Origin: MKRK01 sp001896915
Lineage (GTDB): Bacteria; Bacillota; Clostridia; Oscillospirales; Acutalibacteraceae
DNA: 5,850 nucleotides
Assembly: GCA_937973935.1 (NCBI GenBank)
Contig: CALJJF010000050.1
Location: 1 to 5,850, forward strand
Direction: 5' to 3'
Position numbers and translations under genes: made by a program. Below are positions 4,513 to 5,850 of this stretch, piece after piece. How positions within the stretch are numbered: the stretch's first letter is position 1; each line of letters starts with the position of its first letter. The notes under the pieces were generated by a model. That model made no database searches and had not been told where the DNA came from. It saw only the letters and a list, made by a program, of their open reading frames with translations.

Positions 4513-5850
4513 CTAAGGATTGGCTCTTATATACCGGTCCATGGATTTGGCCGCTTGCTTTCCGGCACCCATGGCAAGGATGACCGTTGCTGCACCTGTC
4601 ACAGCGTCTCCGCCGGCAAACACGCCTTTTCTCGTGGTTTGGAGGGTTTCCTGATCTACCAAAAGACAGCCGCGCTTGTCGGATTCTATACCGGCTACGG
4701 TGGTTTTGATCAATGGGTTCGGTGAATTGCCGATGGCAATGATTACACAATCCACAGAGATTTCCCTTTTGCTGTTTGGAATTTCTACCGGTCGTCTTCT
4801 TCCGCTTTGGTCCGGTTCGCCCAGCTCCATTTTCACACAGCTGATGCCCGTCACCCAGCCGTTTTCATCGCCGTTGATTTTGACCGGGTTGTGCAGTGTC
4901 AAAAACTCAATGCCCTCTTCCCTTGCGTGATGAACCTCCTCCGCACGGGCAGGCATCTCCTCCATGGAGCGGCGGTATAGGATCATAACTTCCCCGGCCC
5001 CCATTCGTTTTGCACTGCGGGCAGCATCCATGGCAACGTTCCCGCCCCCTACAACAGCCACTCTGTCTGCACCCATGACGGGGGTATCATATTCCCGTCG
5101 ATACGCTTTCATCAGATTAATACGTGTCAGATACTCATTGGCATAATAAACCCCCGACAAGTTTTCCCCTTGGATGCCGAGTGAGTTTGGCAGCCCTGCA
5201 CCGGTTCCGATGAAAACAGCCTTATACCCCATAACAAACAAATCGTCAACAGAAAGCACCTTGCCGATGACCATATTGCATTCTATTTTTACTCCCATCG
5301 TTTTCAAAGCGTCAATTTCCTTCTCCACAATCACTTTGGGAAGGCGAAACTCGGGAGTCCCGTATACCAACACACCCCCGGGGGTGTGGAAGGCTTCAAA
5401 AATTGAGACGTCATAACCCAGCTTCACAAGGTCGCCGGCGCAAGTGAGCGAAGCCGGACCCGCGCCGATGACAGCGGCTTTGTATCCGTTTTTCTCAGCG
5501 GTTTGCTCCGCTTGTCCCCCCTCTGACAGCAAATAATCCGCCGCAAAACGTTCCAGCCGTCCGATGGCAACCGGTTCTCCCTTGATTCCACGGACACATT
5601 TGGATTCACATTGGGTTTCCTGTGGACAGACACGACCGCAAATTGCAGGTAAGGAATTGGTGGTTTTGATGATTTCCCCTGCTTTTTTCATATCCCCGTC
5701 TGTTATCGCTTCGATAAACTCGGGAATTCGCACCTGAACAGGGCAACCGGTAACACATGGCTTGTGCTTACACCGGAAACACCTTGCTGCCTCTTGTTTT
5801 GCCATTTCTATGGTATAGCCAAGAGCAACCTCGCTGAAATTCTTATTTCT
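4513..5850 (-). CDS. gltA: NADPH-dependent glutamate synthase GltA / NfnB-type flavoprotein (5' end outside window)
   Basis: This enzyme of the glutamate synthase small-subunit family moves electrons between NAD(P)H, FAD and iron-sulfur centres in the cytoplasm. I see 445 residues, counted here from the window edge. The N-terminal Fe-S domain has CX2CX4CX3CP (C24, C27, C32, C36) and CGRVCPQETQCESKC (C71, C75, C81, C85). A first Rossmann motif GAGPAS at 129-134 ends in FEA, typical of FAD. A second, GGGNVAMDAARSAKRMGA at 268-285, binds NAD(P)H. The FAD-closing GGDAVTG lies at 413-419. The ATG at 5805 is not the true start: the frame stays open upstream and reads NFSEVALGYT, a conserved segment of the family, so about 20 residues lie beyond the window. 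NfnB, the electron-bifurcating transhydrogenase subunit, and SudA share this architecture; the missing upstream gene would decide. Confidence 0.9.
   Translation of the reverse strand, partial: RNKNFSEVALGYTIEMAKQEAARCFRCKHKPCVTGCPVQVRIPEFIEAITDGDMKKAGEIIKTTNSLPAICGRVCPQETQCESKCVRGIKGEPVAIGRLERFAADYLLSEGGQAEQTAEKNGYKAAVIGAGPASLTCAGDLVKLGYDVSIFEAFHTPGGVLVYGTPEFRLPKVIVEKEIDALKTMGVKIECNMVIGKVLSVDDLFVMGYKAVFIGTGAGLPNSLGIQGENLSGVYYANEYLTRINLMKAYRREYDTPVMGADRVAVVGGGNVAMDAARSAKRMGAGEVMILYRRSMEEMPARAEEVHHAREEGIEFLTLHNPVKINGDENGWVTGISCVKMELGEPDQSGRRRPVEIPNSKREISVDCVIIAIGNSPNPLIKTTVAGIESDKRGCLLVDQETLQTTRKGVFAGGDAVTGAATVILAMGAGKQAAKSMDRYIRANP

Noticed and set aside
4406..4750. A 114-codon frame on the minus strand, overlapping the end of gltA
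   Set aside because: It starts within conserved gltA coding sequence in another frame, runs through the terminator hairpin, and its arginine- and histidine-rich product matches nothing I recognise.

Overview
The window reads as chromosomal DNA from a spore-forming member of the Bacillota, most likely a clostridial lineage of moderate GC. The reasons are a SpoIVFA/SpoIVFB-like gene pair, the clostridial type of GltA/NfnB flavoprotein, strong GGAGG-type ribosome binding sites, GTG and TTG starts, and short intergenic gaps. All six recognisable protein genes lie on the minus strand, so transcription runs from position 5850 towards position 1. I see no mobile element, CRISPR array, tRNA, rRNA or integrase.

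Layout in transcription order: (1) a GltA/NfnB-type NADPH-dependent flavoprotein (4513 to beyond 5850, 5' end outside the window), closed by an intrinsic terminator at 4473-4505; (2) a membrane-anchored M23 (LytM) peptidase (3592-4395, GTG start); (3) a short M50 site-2 protease (2994-3575), which with the M23 gene resembles spoIVFA-spoIVFB; (4) a B12-binding-type radical SAM protein (1102-2940), with a likely housekeeping promoter overlapping the end of the M50 gene; (5) a DUF2344 protein (477-1115, TTG start) overlapping the radical SAM gene by 14 bases; (6) a 180-base gap with a good promoter and a structured leader; (7) rplS, ribosomal protein L19 (1-296, 3' end outside the window).

How the genes may work together: the M23 and M50 genes probably form a mother-cell signalling module in which an intramembrane protease is held or positioned by a LytM-domain partner. 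A candidate sigma-E-like promoter directly upstream fits this, but it is an inference from a few bases. The radical SAM and DUF2344 genes belong to families that are usually adjacent or fused, and I know of no settled biochemical function for them. Their own promoter would let them be expressed outside sporulation. GltA/NfnB belongs to a separate redox or nitrogen metabolism unit, cut off by the terminator.

The window is mostly ordinary conserved chromosome. The parts most worth a second look are the rplS leader (several hairpins, two mutually exclusive helices and a tiny ORF with its own ribosome binding site), the two promoters, and the uncharacterised radical SAM/DUF2344 pair. I found no convincing sign of a wholly new defence or mobile system.
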